From Mycolicibacterium hodleri (lineage in GTDB: Bacteria > Actinomycetota > Actinomycetes > Mycobacteriales > Mycobacteriaceae), in assembly GCF_025822245.1 (NCBI RefSeq), contig NZ_JACKTL010000043.1:186001-250000 (forward strand): a DNA stretch of 64,000 nucleotides, given 5' to 3'. A model generated the notes under the pieces. That model was not told where the DNA came from. It did no database searches and saw nothing but the letters and a program-made list of their open reading frames with translations. A program made the position numbers and the translations under genes. This document shows positions 16,164 through 23,779 of the stretch, piece after piece. Numbering within the stretch: position 1 is the stretch's first letter; the number at the start of each line of letters is the position of its first letter.

Positions 16164-16748
16164 ATGACTGAACGACGTCGCATCACGGCCGTCAACGCCG
16201 CCAAGATCGCCTGCGCAGGGGTGTTCCTCGCCGGGGGCGCGCTCGGCATGGCCGGTCAGGCCGCCGCTGATCCGGACGTGCCCGTGACGCCGGTACCGGC
16301 AGTTCCCGGCGCGCCCGCGCCGGACCAGCAGATGGTGGCGGGCGGAGACGCTCCGCCTGCGCCGCCGCCCGTCGGCGCGCCCGTCGTGCCCGAGATCGCC
16401 AACCAGCAGTACGGTTCGGGATCGGGTCCGCTGGGCTTCATCAGGGACGCCTGGCACCAGGCGAAGGACCCCTACGGCGTGGGGGATTCGCCCGACGGAA
16501 TGCCGGTCGGCGCGGCCCCTCCGCCCGGGGCGGGTCCGCCGCCGCCGCTGCCGCCCGGCTTCAAGTCGCTGAACTTCCCCGAGTCCGATACTGCCCCCGT
16601 GCAGGCCGCCCCGAACACCGGTGGACCGGCCCTGCCGCCCGGCTACTACCCGCTCAACGGCCCCCCGCCCCCCGGGTTCGACGCGCCACCACCGGCGCCG
16701 GCCGACCCCGCGGCGCCACCGACGATCGTGCCCGCCCCTCCGGGCTGA
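16164..16748 (+). CDS. Secreted Ala/Pro-rich protein
   Basis: 194 residues. The signal peptide spans about residues 1-36 (VNAAKIACAGVFLAGGALGMAG, cleavage near QAAAD). The mature chain is dominated by Pro, Ala and Gly with short PPPG and PLPPG runs; one less repetitive segment (GPLGFIRDAWHQAKDPYGVGD) lies at about 91-111. It resembles cell-wall-associated proline-rich proteins of mycobacteria and has no recognisable enzyme motif. GAGAGGA lies about 12 nt before the ATG as ribosome-binding site. It stands alone, with a convergent F420-type gene pair downstream. Confidence 0.72.
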   Translation: MTERRRITAVNAAKIACAGVFLAGGALGMAGQAAADPDVPVTPVPAVPGAPAPDQQMVAGGDAPPAPPPVGAPVVPEIANQQYGSGSGPLGFIRDAWHQAKDPYGVGDSPDGMPVGAAPPPGAGPPPPLPPGFKSLNFPESDTAPVQAAPNTGGPALPPGYYPLNGPPPPGFDAPPPAPADPAAPPTIVPAPPG

Positions 16749-16751
16749 CGG

Positions 16752-16904
16752 CTAGCTCCACGCCGACCCGAGCGGCGAGACGCTCCGGGGAGGCACCGGC
16801 GTGGTCACCCGGTGGTCGTGCGGTGCGTGCATCCCGGCCAATGGCACGCACGGCGCTTGCCCTCTTCGAGTTCTTCCCGGGTGCGACGGATGCGGCGCTC
16901 TCAC
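16752..16904 (-). CDS. Possible small protein coupled to F420-type gene
   Basis: A 50-codon frame that starts at a GTG overlapping the stop of the upstream oxidoreductase (GTGA). It contains PLAGMHAPHDHRVTTPVPP. The other frame across its 5' part reads RRIRRTREELEEGKRRA, so this could be a frameshifted relative of the small ORF at 13771-13932. No function is recognised; evidence is limited to the coupled start and the shared motif. Confidence 0.25.
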   Translation of the reverse strand: MRAPHPSHPGRTRRGQAPCVPLAGMHAPHDHRVTTPVPPRSVSPLGSAWS

Positions 16905-17332
16905 CCCATCGCGTAGCGACTGACGGAGTCGGGGTGGATGATCAGCCGAACCTGGTCGTGCGCCAACAGATCGGCCAGGTCGGCGGCCCGGGCCGGGTCG
17001 GCGAGGTCCCAGTAACGGGCCGCCAGGCGCGCGGCCAGCTCGTGGGCGCCGTCGGCCGCGACCTCGGTGTGACCCGCGACCGACGTCCAGCGCTCGCGTT
17101 CACCGACCGGTGCGGCGACCACCAGAGAGGCCCGCGGGTCCCGCCGCAGGCGCCGAATCTTCACCGTGTCTGGGCCCGTGAACAATTCGACCGTGCCCCG
17201 ATCGGTCACCTCGAACCAGACCGGCCGCGGCTGCGGCGGTCGTGGACCCACGGCGACGGAGAGAAACCCGTAGAGCGGGCGTCGCAGGAAGGCCAGGTCG
17301 TCCTCGGTGAGTGCGGTGACGCCGACGCTCAT
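16901..17332 (-). CDS. PPOX-class F420-dependent oxidoreductase
   Basis: 143 residues, split-barrel flavin/deazaflavin-binding fold. Characteristic pieces are LTEDDLAFLRRPLYGFLSVA, PRPVWFEVTDRGTVELFTG, DTVKIRRLRRDPRASLVVAA and a C-terminal RLIIHPDSVSRYAMG. Mycobacterial members usually bind F420 and reduce unsaturated compounds. The ATG overlaps the stop of the upstream NmrA-type gene (ATGA), so the two probably act on related redox substrates or are at least coexpressed. Specific substrate unknown. Confidence 0.82.
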   Translation of the reverse strand: MSVGVTALTEDDLAFLRRPLYGFLSVAVGPRPPQPRPVWFEVTDRGTVELFTGPDTVKIRRLRRDPRASLVVAAPVGERERWTSVAGHTEVAADGAHELAARLAARYWDLADPARAADLADLLAHDQVRLIIHPDSVSRYAMG

Positions 17333-18165
17333 CGGTCCCACCCGCCCGCGGCGGCGACCCGGACCACGTAGTCCTCGAAGGTGCGAGGCGGCCGCCCCAG
17401 CACGGCGGTCACGTCGTCCGTCGTCGCCGCGAGCTGCCCGCCCGACACGAGCTCGAACATGTCGGCGACGGAGCGTGCCTCCCGTTCGGTCAACCCCTGC
17501 TCGACCGCGGCGGCGACGTACCCGGCGGCGGATACCTGCGTGAACGCGATCGGCCAACCCGACGCGCGGGAGATCTGCTCGACCGCCTCGGCGAAGGTGA
17601 GCGCGCGCGGCCCGGTCAGCTCGTAGACGCGTCCGGCGTGCGCACCGGGCTGGGTCAGCACGGCGGCGGCCACGGCGGCGACGTCGTCGACGTCGACGAA
17701 CGGTTCTGGGACGTCGCCGGCGGGAAGCGCCAACTCGCCGGCAACCAGCGGCTGGTGAAAGAGGTCCTCGTCGAAGTTCTGCTGGAAGTTGGACGCTCGC
17801 ACGATCGTCCAGTCCAGCGCCGAGCCGCGCACGGCATCCTCGGCGGATCGCATGTCCTGCCCAAACGGTGAGTCGCCCCACGTGTCGGCGCCCCGACCCG
17901 AGAGCAGGACCAGCCGTCTCACCCCGGCCGCCTCGGCCGCGGCCACGACGTCATGGGCGAGGCCAGGCGTGCCGGGCGCGATGAGGTAGGCGGCAGTGAC
18001 GCCCCGCAGTGCGGGGTCCCAGGTGTCCGGAGCGTTCCAGTCGAACCGAATCTGGCTGGATCGGGACGCCGCACGAACGGGCCTACCCGCGAGCCTGAGG
18101 CGGGCGGCGACCCGTCGACCGGTCTTGCCGGTGGCGCCGAGGACGAGGGTGGTGTCTGTGTTCAT
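17329..18165 (-). CDS. NmrA-like NAD(P)H-binding protein
   Basis: 278 residues, atypical SDR. The dinucleotide-binding loop is LVLGATGKTGRRVAARL at about 7-23, the next Rossmann elements read ARGVTAAYLIAPGTPG-type sequence near 55 and RRLVLLSGRGADTWG near 84. The classical Tyr-x-x-x-Lys pair is not evident, as in NmrA-type redox sensors and quinone reductases (QorB group). It is first in a two-gene operon with the F420-dependent enzyme and is transcribed away from the AraC-type gene at 18248, whose half-site-like repeats lie in the shared promoter region. Confidence 0.83.
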   Translation of the reverse strand: MNTDTTLVLGATGKTGRRVAARLRLAGRPVRAASRSSQIRFDWNAPDTWDPALRGVTAAYLIAPGTPGLAHDVVAAAEAAGVRRLVLLSGRGADTWGDSPFGQDMRSAEDAVRGSALDWTIVRASNFQQNFDEDLFHQPLVAGELALPAGDVPEPFVDVDDVAAVAAAVLTQPGAHAGRVYELTGPRALTFAEAVEQISRASGWPIAFTQVSAAGYVAAAVEQGLTEREARSVADMFELVSGGQLAATTDDVTAVLGRPPRTFEDYVVRVAAAGGWDR

Positions 18166-18191
18166 GACGTCGATTCAACGCACGTGTCTCG

Positions 18192-18234
18192 GACGAATCC
18201 ATGGGTGATCAGCCGAATCTCATGTGTATTCGTC
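18192..18234. promoter_or_regulatory. Candidate AraC operator: three GnCGAAT half-sites
   Basis: Between the divergent NmrA-type and AraC-type genes lie GACGAAT (18192-18198), GCCGAAT (18212-18218) and, on the opposite strand, GACGAAT (18228-18234, written ATTCGTC). The first two are 20 bp apart, two helical turns. AraC-type proteins bind such direct or inverted half-sites, so this is the likely target of the adjacent regulator. Confidence 0.45.
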
Positions 18235-18247
18235 TAACGTGGCGGTG

Positions 18248-19177
18248 GTGAGCGTCTTCGACGATCTGATCCGTGGGGTGCGGGCCAACGGCTCGCTGTT
18301 CGGAAGTTCGACGCTGTCGCCACCGTGGGCGCTGCACTTCGTCGACGGGGCGCCGCTCACGCTGTGCACCGTCCTGGGCGGCTCCGGGTGGATCGTGGCC
18401 GAGGACTGTCCGCCCGAGCCGCTGCGCCCGTACGAGACGATCGTGGTGCGGGGGCCGACGACGTTCACCTTCGTCGACGAGGTGGGCACCGCAGCGGAGC
18501 CGATCGTCTGTGGCGAGGATTGCGCGACCCCCGACCAGGGCGGTACGCGGCATCGGCTCGGCTGGAGCGACGTCGGCGACGGGATGGGCGAGACCACGTT
18601 GATCGTCGGCGCCTACCCCGTGCGAGGGGAGATCAGCCGCCCACTTCTGGACGCGCTGCCGGTGCTTCTCCGCGTGGACGCCGGGGGCACCGGCGACCCG
18701 GTTCTCGACCACCTCGCCGCCGAGGTCGCCCTCGACGTTCCGGGCCAGCAGGTGGTGCTCGACCGGCTGCTGGACTGGATGTTGGTGTGCACGCTGCGCG
18801 AGTGGTTCGACCGGCCGGGTGGCGCGCCTCCGGGCTGGTGGGCGGCTCAGCGTGACCCGGTGGTCGGCGACGCGCTGCGCCTGCTGCACGCCGACCCGGC
18901 GGCGCCGTGGACGATCGCCGCACTAGCCGACGCCGCCAAGGTGTCTCGGTCGACGTTGGCCAAGCGGTTCGCCGACCTGGTCGGAGAACCCCCGCTGACG
19001 TACCTCACCCGATGGCGCATGACGCTCGCGGCGGATCTACTGGTGCAGGGGGACAAGTCGACCGTCGCCGAGGTCGCCCGGGCGGTCGGCTATTCCGACC
19101 CGTTCGGGTTCAGCGCGGCCTTCAAGCGGGTGCGCGGCGTCAACCCGAGTGACTTTCGTCGTGCCGTCAGCCCGTGA
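18248..19177 (+). CDS. AraC-family regulator with N-terminal cupin_6 domain
   Basis: 309 residues. The N-terminal half is the AraC cupin_6 ligand domain typical of these regulators (LFGSSTLSPPWALHFVDG, LCTVLGGSGWIV). The C-terminal ~100 residues carry two HTH units: WTIAALADAAKVSRSTLAKRF and STVAEVARAVGYSDPFGFSAAF. Starts at 18224, 18239 and 18245 are also in frame; the GTG at 18248 gives VSVFDDLIRGVRA, which fits family N-termini and leaves the operator-like repeats outside the gene. The family typically controls an adjacent redox gene; here the divergent NmrA-F420 pair is the obvious target. Confidence 0.85.
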   Translation: MSVFDDLIRGVRANGSLFGSSTLSPPWALHFVDGAPLTLCTVLGGSGWIVAEDCPPEPLRPYETIVVRGPTTFTFVDEVGTAAEPIVCGEDCATPDQGGTRHRLGWSDVGDGMGETTLIVGAYPVRGEISRPLLDALPVLLRVDAGGTGDPVLDHLAAEVALDVPGQQVVLDRLLDWMLVCTLREWFDRPGGAPPGWWAAQRDPVVGDALRLLHADPAAPWTIAALADAAKVSRSTLAKRFADLVGEPPLTYLTRWRMTLAADLLVQGDKSTVAEVARAVGYSDPFGFSAAFKRVRGVNPSDFRRAVSP

Positions 19178-19799
19178 TGCCGAGGATCTTGATCGCGAAG
19201 ACCAGCGAGTCGCCCTTCTGAATTCCGGCGGCAGGCTGTCCTTCGGGATAGCCGTCGGCCGGCGCCATGGCCACCGCGACGGTGGACCCGACCGTCTGAC
19301 CCACGATCGCCTTCTGGAAGCCGGGGACGACGCCGTCGAGGGGGAATTCTGCGGGCTCACCACGCTGGTAGCTGCTGTCGAAGGTGCTTCCGTCGCGACC
19401 GTTGACGCCCATGTAGCAGACCGACACCGTCGCCGTGTCCGGGACGACGGGGCCGCTTCCGGCCGCCAGGGTGTGGACCTGGGTCGCGGTGACGCTGAAC
19501 GGGCTGGACACCGTGACCTCCGGTGCGGCCGAGTCCGTCGACCCGGTCACCGCGACGTTGCCGGTGGCTCCGGGCAACGTCCACTCGGGGGTGCCACCGG
19601 CGGCGGGGGCCGCCGACGGGCACGACTCCGCGGCGGGGGACTGGCCGGGTGCGGCGACGGCCGACGAGGTGCTGCTGGCGGCGGTCGACGACGAGCCGGG
19701 TTCGGCGTCGGCGTCCGAGCCGCACGCGGCGAGCATCATGACGAGCGGCGCGGCACATGCCACGAACGCGACGGAGCGGGACGCGCGAGTTGAATTCAC
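19167..19799 (-). CDS. Lipoprotein FKBP-type peptidyl-prolyl isomerase
   Basis: 210 residues. The N-terminus is a lipoprotein signal ending in the lipobox LAAC (near residue 25). A Ser/Ala-rich linker follows, and the C-terminal half is an FKBP domain: SVCYMGVNGRDGSTFDSSYQ, FPLDGVVPGFQKAIVGQTVG, VAMAPADGYPEGQ and SLVFAIKILGI. It should assist folding of exported proteins at the outer face of the membrane. The GTG at 19799 is preferred: TAGCGT sits seven bases upstream as a -10 element, implying a leaderless transcript; ATG at 19832 is an alternative. It converges on and slightly overlaps the AraC gene. Confidence 0.85.
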   Translation of the reverse strand: MNSTRASRSVAFVACAAPLVMMLAACGSDADAEPGSSSTAASSTSSAVAAPGQSPAAESCPSAAPAAGGTPEWTLPGATGNVAVTGSTDSAAPEVTVSSPFSVTATQVHTLAAGSGPVVPDTATVSVCYMGVNGRDGSTFDSSYQRGEPAEFPLDGVVPGFQKAIVGQTVGSTVAVAMAPADGYPEGQPAAGIQKGDSLVFAIKILGITG

Positions 19800-19828
19800 G
19801 GTCGCCACGCTACAGAACGGCCCGTCGC

Positions 19829-20125
19829 TCATCTCAGCCACAGCGTGACCCCGGCGTCGTCGAACACGTCCCGCACCGCGTCGACGAACGGGTGCCCTCC
19901 GCGCGTGACGTGGCGCAGATGCCGGAGGGACAGATCGCTGTGCTGCCAGTCGAACTCGTAGGGTTCGTCGGACGGGGTGCCGAATCCGCCGCGCAGGCAG
20001 TCGGAGAGTGCGTCGAGGTTCGCACCAAAGTATCCGTCGGGGCCGTTGACCGCTCGGCCGATCTCTCGGTAGAAGTCCTTGACAGTCTTGATGTTTCGTC
20101 CGTCGATGCGGAAAGTCCGCGTCAT
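19829..20125 (-). CDS. Barstar-family ribonuclease inhibitor
   Basis: 98 residues. The barstar fold is recognisable from TFRIDGRNIKTVKDFYREIGRA at the start, GYFGANLDALSDCLRGGFG in the middle and a C-terminal DAVRDVFDDAGVTLWLR. Barstar is the cytoplasmic inhibitor of barnase-type ribonucleases. Its ATG overlaps the stop of the upstream secreted ribonuclease gene by four bases, so inhibitor is made from the same message as the toxin, the expected order for an RNase/immunity pair. Confidence 0.9.
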   Translation of the reverse strand: MTRTFRIDGRNIKTVKDFYREIGRAVNGPDGYFGANLDALSDCLRGGFGTPSDEPYEFDWQHSDLSLRHLRHVTRGGHPFVDAVRDVFDDAGVTLWLR

Positions 20126-20541
20126 GGTCGCCCTCCCGCCTCGGTGACCAGGCAGAAGGAGTCGTAGTGGTCGGCCGTGTAGAAGAACTCACGTGGATCG
20201 GTGGCCGGTGACCCACCGGTAACGATTCGTCGGGTCGAGCGGTTGTGCGCACCGGGTGTGATGACGGTGTACTCCCGGTAGTAACTGCGCGCTTGGTCGG
20301 GCAGGTGGCCCTCGCGGTTGCCGAACACCACGCCGTCGTCGCGTGGAAAGGGGAAGGGGCCGTTCGCGTGGATGGCCCGGACGGTGTCGCGAGCCTCGCG
20401 CGGCAGCGTGGTCAACGAGCAGGTGGGGACACCCGTCGCCGTCGGCGCGGTGGGTGACGACGAGGGCACGAGCGCCCAGGCGATCGCGGCGACGATCAGC
20501 CCGCACAGTGTCACCAGCGTCCACCGTCCGCGTCGACTCAC
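20122..20541 (-). CDS. Exported guanyl-specific ribonuclease (RNase Sa/barnase family)
   Basis: 139 residues: one N-terminal hydrophobic helix (about 8-25), a short Ser/Thr/Pro linker, then a microbial ribonuclease domain very close to RNase Sa (TLPREARDTVRAIHANGPFP, YYREYTVITPGAHNRSTRR, YTADHYDSF). Catalytic residues align with RNase Sa: Glu90 (E54), Arg101 (R65), Arg105 (R69) and His125 (H85). It should cleave RNA after guanosine, outside the cell or in a competitor. No clean signal-peptidase site is evident, so it may stay membrane-tethered. It is coupled to the barstar gene downstream. Confidence 0.92.
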   Translation of the reverse strand: MSRRGRWTLVTLCGLIVAAIAWALVPSSSPTAPTATGVPTCSLTTLPREARDTVRAIHANGPFPFPRDDGVVFGNREGHLPDQARSYYREYTVITPGAHNRSTRRIVTGGSPATDPREFFYTADHYDSFCLVTEAGGRP

Positions 20542-20637
20542 TCGCGCTCCCTCCGATGTCGAGCCACTCGTCGACTACATCATCACCCCCTGGCGTGCCG
20601 TGGGCGGCAAGGGCTGCCCGGCTGGCATTCTGGGTCG

Positions 20638-21183
20638 GTGACGGACGTGCGTCTCGCCGAATCGGGTGAGCTGAACGAGCGCGAACTGGCTGCAGCCGAG
20701 GTGTTGGTCCGCTCGGCGTTCGGCGCCGGCTTCCGCGCACACGACTGGCTGCACGGCGTCGACGGCGTGCACGTCGTGGTCGTCGAGGACGGTGTCTTGC
20801 TCGCCCACGCCTCGGTGGTGACCCGCACCCTGTGCCACGACGGCCGAGACTTCGACACCGGGTACGTCGAGGCAGTCGCGGTGGCCGACGGGCAACGGGG
20901 CCGGGGGCTGGGCCGGCTGGTGATGGACCACGCGGAGGCCGTCATCCGTGCGCGGCATGCCATCGGAGCGCTGAACGCCGTGCAGAGTGCGGTGGCGTTC
21001 TACGCCAGCCGCGGTTGGACCCCGTGGAACGGCCCCACGATGGCGGAGACGCCCGACGGGTTGGTCGACACCTACGACGCCGCCGACCGCATCCTGCTGT
21101 TCTCGACGCCGTCTGGCGAACCGGCCGAGTTCGCGGAATCCGTTCCGCTCATTTGTGATTGGCGTCTCGGCGACCTGTGGTGA
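20638..21183 (+). CDS. aac(2'): Aminoglycoside 2'-N-acetyltransferase, AAC(2')-I type
   Basis: 181 residues, GNAT fold. It shares the diagnostic blocks of mycobacterial AAC(2')-I enzymes: TGYVEAVAVADGQRGRGLG (acetyl-CoA loop RGRGLG), FYASRGWTPWNGPT and the C-terminal LICDWRLGDLW. The family acetylates the 2'-amino group of gentamicin, tobramycin and similar drugs; mycobacterial genomes generally carry one chromosomal copy, whose native role is uncertain. The GTG start at 20638 gives the usual N-terminus. It stands alone, divergent from the RNase-barstar pair. Confidence 0.9.
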   Translation: MTDVRLAESGELNERELAAAEVLVRSAFGAGFRAHDWLHGVDGVHVVVVEDGVLLAHASVVTRTLCHDGRDFDTGYVEAVAVADGQRGRGLGRLVMDHAEAVIRARHAIGALNAVQSAVAFYASRGWTPWNGPTMAETPDGLVDTYDAADRILLFSTPSGEPAEFAESVPLICDWRLGDLW

Positions 21184-21328
21184 GGGTCGGTCCCACCTCG
21201 GTGGCGACGACGAACGAGGTGATGACGCCCGTCGAGCTCGCGCGCGTGGAAGCATGGGCGACGCCGGGCGTCGGGCGCGCGGCGAGGACGGCAGCCGCCG
21301 ACACACCTCGAGCGAAGGAGCCACCGCG

Positions 21329-21988
21329 ATGAACTGGAATCACGCCGACACCGCCGTCGTATTCATCGACCCGCAGAACGACGTGCTGAGCCCCACCGGC
21401 AGCAGCTGGGACGCCACGGGGGCCAGCGTGACCGAGAACGACACCGTCGCGCACATGCTTGCCATCTTCGAGGCTGCGAAGGCCGCGTCGTTCGGCATGT
21501 TCATCTCCCCGCACTACTTCTATCCGACGGATCACCGTTGGCTGTTCAACGGAGCCTTGGAAGCCGACGAACTGCGGACGGGCACCTTCGACCGGTCGGG
21601 CCCGCTGACCGTGGACGGGTTCGAGGGCTCGGGAGCGGATTGGCTCGAGGAGTTCAAGCCCTACATTCAGGACCCGGACACGGTAGTGGCCAGCCCGCAC
21701 AAGGTGTTCGGATCGCAAACCAACGATCTGGTCCTGCAGTTGCGCAAGCGCCGGATCACCACGGTGCTGCTCGGCGGGATGCTCGCGAACATGTGCGTCG
21801 AGTCGCACCTACGCGATCTTCTCGAACAGGGTTTCGAGGTGTACGTGGTCCGCGACGCCATTGCCGGCCCACGTCACCCCGAGTGGGGAGACGGTTATCA
21901 GGCCGCTCTGGTCAACTACCGCTTCCTCGCCCATGGGGTCGTGACGACCGAAGACGTCGTCGCCGCAATGCAATCCGCCGTCCCGTAG
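21329..21988 (+). CDS. Isochorismatase-like cysteine hydrolase
   Basis: 219 residues. The catalytic Asp lies in AVVFIDPQNDVLSPTG near 8-23 and the nucleophile Cys in LGGMLANMCVESHLRDLLE near 147-165; a Lys of the triad is expected in the VVASPHKVFG segment near 124-133. Family members hydrolyse amides, nicotinamide, ureas or isochorismate. The ribosome-binding site GAAGGAG sits 8 nt before the ATG, which settles the start. The 145 bp upstream of it show no gene. Substrate not predictable. Confidence 0.83.
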   Translation: MNWNHADTAVVFIDPQNDVLSPTGSSWDATGASVTENDTVAHMLAIFEAAKAASFGMFISPHYFYPTDHRWLFNGALEADELRTGTFDRSGPLTVDGFEGSGADWLEEFKPYIQDPDTVVASPHKVFGSQTNDLVLQLRKRRITTVLLGGMLANMCVESHLRDLLEQGFEVYVVRDAIAGPRHPEWGDGYQAALVNYRFLAHGVVTTEDVVAAMQSAVP

Positions 21989-21995
21989 ACGCCGG

Positions 21996-22586
21996 TCAGC
22001 GTCCGCCGGCGGCCCGTTCGACGACGCCGACGAAGTTTTCGACGAGTTCGTCGGCGGTCGTCTGCCACTTGTCGGTCTGCAGGAGCCCGCTGGACTCCAG
22101 GCCGGCGGCGCCGTGCACGGCGGTGAGGAGCAGCGCCGCGTAACGTTCGGCCTCGCGGCCGCCGACCACCTCGGTGACGATGGCCAGGAACCCGTCGCAG
22201 AGGCGCTGGGCGGCCTGGTTCACTGCGGACCGATCGCCCGCCGGGGTGTCGAACATCAGTCGGTACAGATACGGTCGTCGGTGACTGACCGCCAGGATGC
22301 CGACGAGCGCGGCACGGAGCGCGTCGAGGGGTCGAGCACGCGAATCATTCCGTAGCGCAATGACTTCGTCGCCCAGTCGTTCCCAGCCCTGGGCGGCCAC
22401 GGCGATCAGCAAGCTGTCCTTGTTGTCGAAGTGGCGGTAGGGCGCGCCGCGGCTGACTCCTGCGCGCGCGCCCACCTCGCGCAGCGTCACGGCGTCGGGA
22501 CCTCCGCCGTCGAGCAGCAGTGCGGCCTCGGCGAGCAGGGCACGGCGGGTGGCTGCGGCTGATTCGGCACGGCTCATGCCCGTCAT
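21996..22586 (-). CDS. TetR-family regulator (WHG-domain type)
   Basis: 196 residues. The N-terminal HTH is clear: AVTLREVGARAGVSRGAPYRHFDNKDSLLIAVAAQG at about 37-72, with the RGAPYRHF recognition helix typical of regulators carrying the C-terminal WHG ligand domain. Ligand unknown. An in-frame ATG at 22577 is an alternative start. A TGAC-GTT-GTCA palindrome eight bases upstream of the ATG is a likely autoregulatory operator, shared with the divergent DUF6461-type gene. Confidence 0.87.
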   Translation of the reverse strand: MTGMSRAESAAATRRALLAEAALLLDGGGPDAVTLREVGARAGVSRGAPYRHFDNKDSLLIAVAAQGWERLGDEVIALRNDSRARPLDALRAALVGILAVSHRRPYLYRLMFDTPAGDRSAVNQAAQRLCDGFLAIVTEVVGGREAERYAALLLTAVHGAAGLESSGLLQTDKWQTTADELVENFVGVVERAAGGR

Positions 22587-22593
22587 CCTATGT

Positions 22594-22604
22594 TGACGTT
22601 GTCA
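22594..22604. promoter_or_regulatory. Candidate TetR operator TGACGTTGTCA
   Basis: A perfect TGAC-n3-GTCA palindrome, extended to GTTGAC-GTT-GTCAGC with one mismatch, lies between the TetR gene and the divergent hypothetical gene. Position and shape fit an autoregulatory TetR site. Confidence 0.4.
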
Positions 22605-22684
22605 GCCGAGAGTCGCGACGGTGGCGGGCGCCGATGAGTGCCTCAACCCTTAGTATTCGTCCGTCGAGGGAGGGCTGTTCATTG

Positions 22685-23293
22685 GTGTCGGTGGACGACT
22701 ATTCGTGGTGGCGGACCTGGCGGCCGGCGTGGGCCGAGGCCCACTGCGTGACCCTCGTCGGCGACGCCACCGTCGAGGGTGTCGTCGAGTCGCTGCGCGC
22801 CCATCCGGTGACACGGGCGCACGGTTTCGACGCCTTTTACGACTACGTCGTCGCCGACTGGCCCGACGGCTACGACCCGTCCCGCGCCGTCGTCGGCGTG
22901 GCCACCGTGGACGACACGTGGACGTTGGTCGCCGAGGTCAACGGTTACGTCGGAGTGACCGAACGGCTCATCGGTCCGCTGTCGTCCGGACGAACGGTGG
23001 TGTCGCACTTCGCCAACGTCAACGCCGTGCACACCTTTCACTGGTGGCACGACGGGCAGCTGTTGGTCGACGTCGACCTGATGTTCCCGGCGGAGCGTGA
23101 CGGCACCGATCCCGACGTGCTCGTCGACCACGTCCGCGGCGTGGGCATCCCCCTCGACGCCGACCCCGAGGAGATCGCCACGGTCGACCTCAGTGCGGCG
23201 GGCTTCGCCCTGGCGCAACGCGTGACCGGCATCGCGTGTACCCCGGAGCTGTTCGAGCGCACCGACTTCCTGGTCGCCACCGTGGCGTCGTAG
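22685..23293 (+). CDS. DUF6461-type hypothetical protein
   Basis: About 202 residues, predicted soluble and acidic. It contains DDYSWWRTWRPAWAEAHCVTL at the start, AVVGVATVDDTWTLVAEVNGY in the middle and HFANVNAVHTFHWWHDGQLLVDVD towards the C-terminus. These look like the DUF6461 family of actinobacterial proteins with unknown function. Start choice: an AGGGAGG ribosome site at about 22666 supports TTG 22682 or GTG 22685; an ATG at 22634 would add a non-conserved stretch and lie before the ribosome site. Confidence 0.6.
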   Translation: MSVDDYSWWRTWRPAWAEAHCVTLVGDATVEGVVESLRAHPVTRAHGFDAFYDYVVADWPDGYDPSRAVVGVATVDDTWTLVAEVNGYVGVTERLIGPLSSGRTVVSHFANVNAVHTFHWWHDGQLLVDVDLMFPAERDGTDPDVLVDHVRGVGIPLDADPEEIATVDLSAAGFALAQRVTGIACTPELFERTDFLVATVAS

Positions 23294-23478
23294 TTCGTCC
23301 ACCCCGTCGAGCGACGCTCGAGTGTCGAACTCCGCCACATGACGAATGATGTTCATTCCCAGTAACTCTCGTCGAACCTCCGGGTAGATCGAGGGGACGT
23401 ACTTGGATCGCGTTCTGCAGCAGCACATCTCCATCCGATCTCCACGGCACCTCCAAGAACGGGGCGCCTTGGCTCGCA

Positions 23479-23779
23479 ATGCTCATGAACATGACAACCA
23501 ACGAGTACGTCTACGCCCGTCCGGACGTCACCGAAGACGTTCTGAGCGAGAATGATTGGACACCTTTCACCGAGTCGTCACGTAAACGCGGTTCGATGCT
23601 GGTGGGGCTTCGTCGCCGACTCGCATCGCCACGCCACCTGGGCGGCCGGCGGGTGCACCCTCGATCTGCCCGGCCGACGCGTCATTCTCATCGCCCCGAC
23701 TTCATCGAACGTGCGGCCATGTCCCGCGAGATGCACCGGCTATGAGCTGGGTGACCACGCCCAGTTCTGCCGTTCGTAG
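23479..23779 (+). pseudogene. Possible frameshifted small gene
   Basis: Two overlapping short frames together read like one broken protein. The first (from ATG 23479, 23485 or 23491) gives NEYVYARPDVTEDVL...NDWTPFTESSR. Near 23555-23585 coding-like composition moves to another frame, giving CWWGFVADSHRHATWAAGG and CTLDLPGRRVILIAPTS. I do not recognise a family. The 185 bp before it (23294-23478) hold nothing convincing, and the region borders other decayed genes. Confidence 0.35.
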
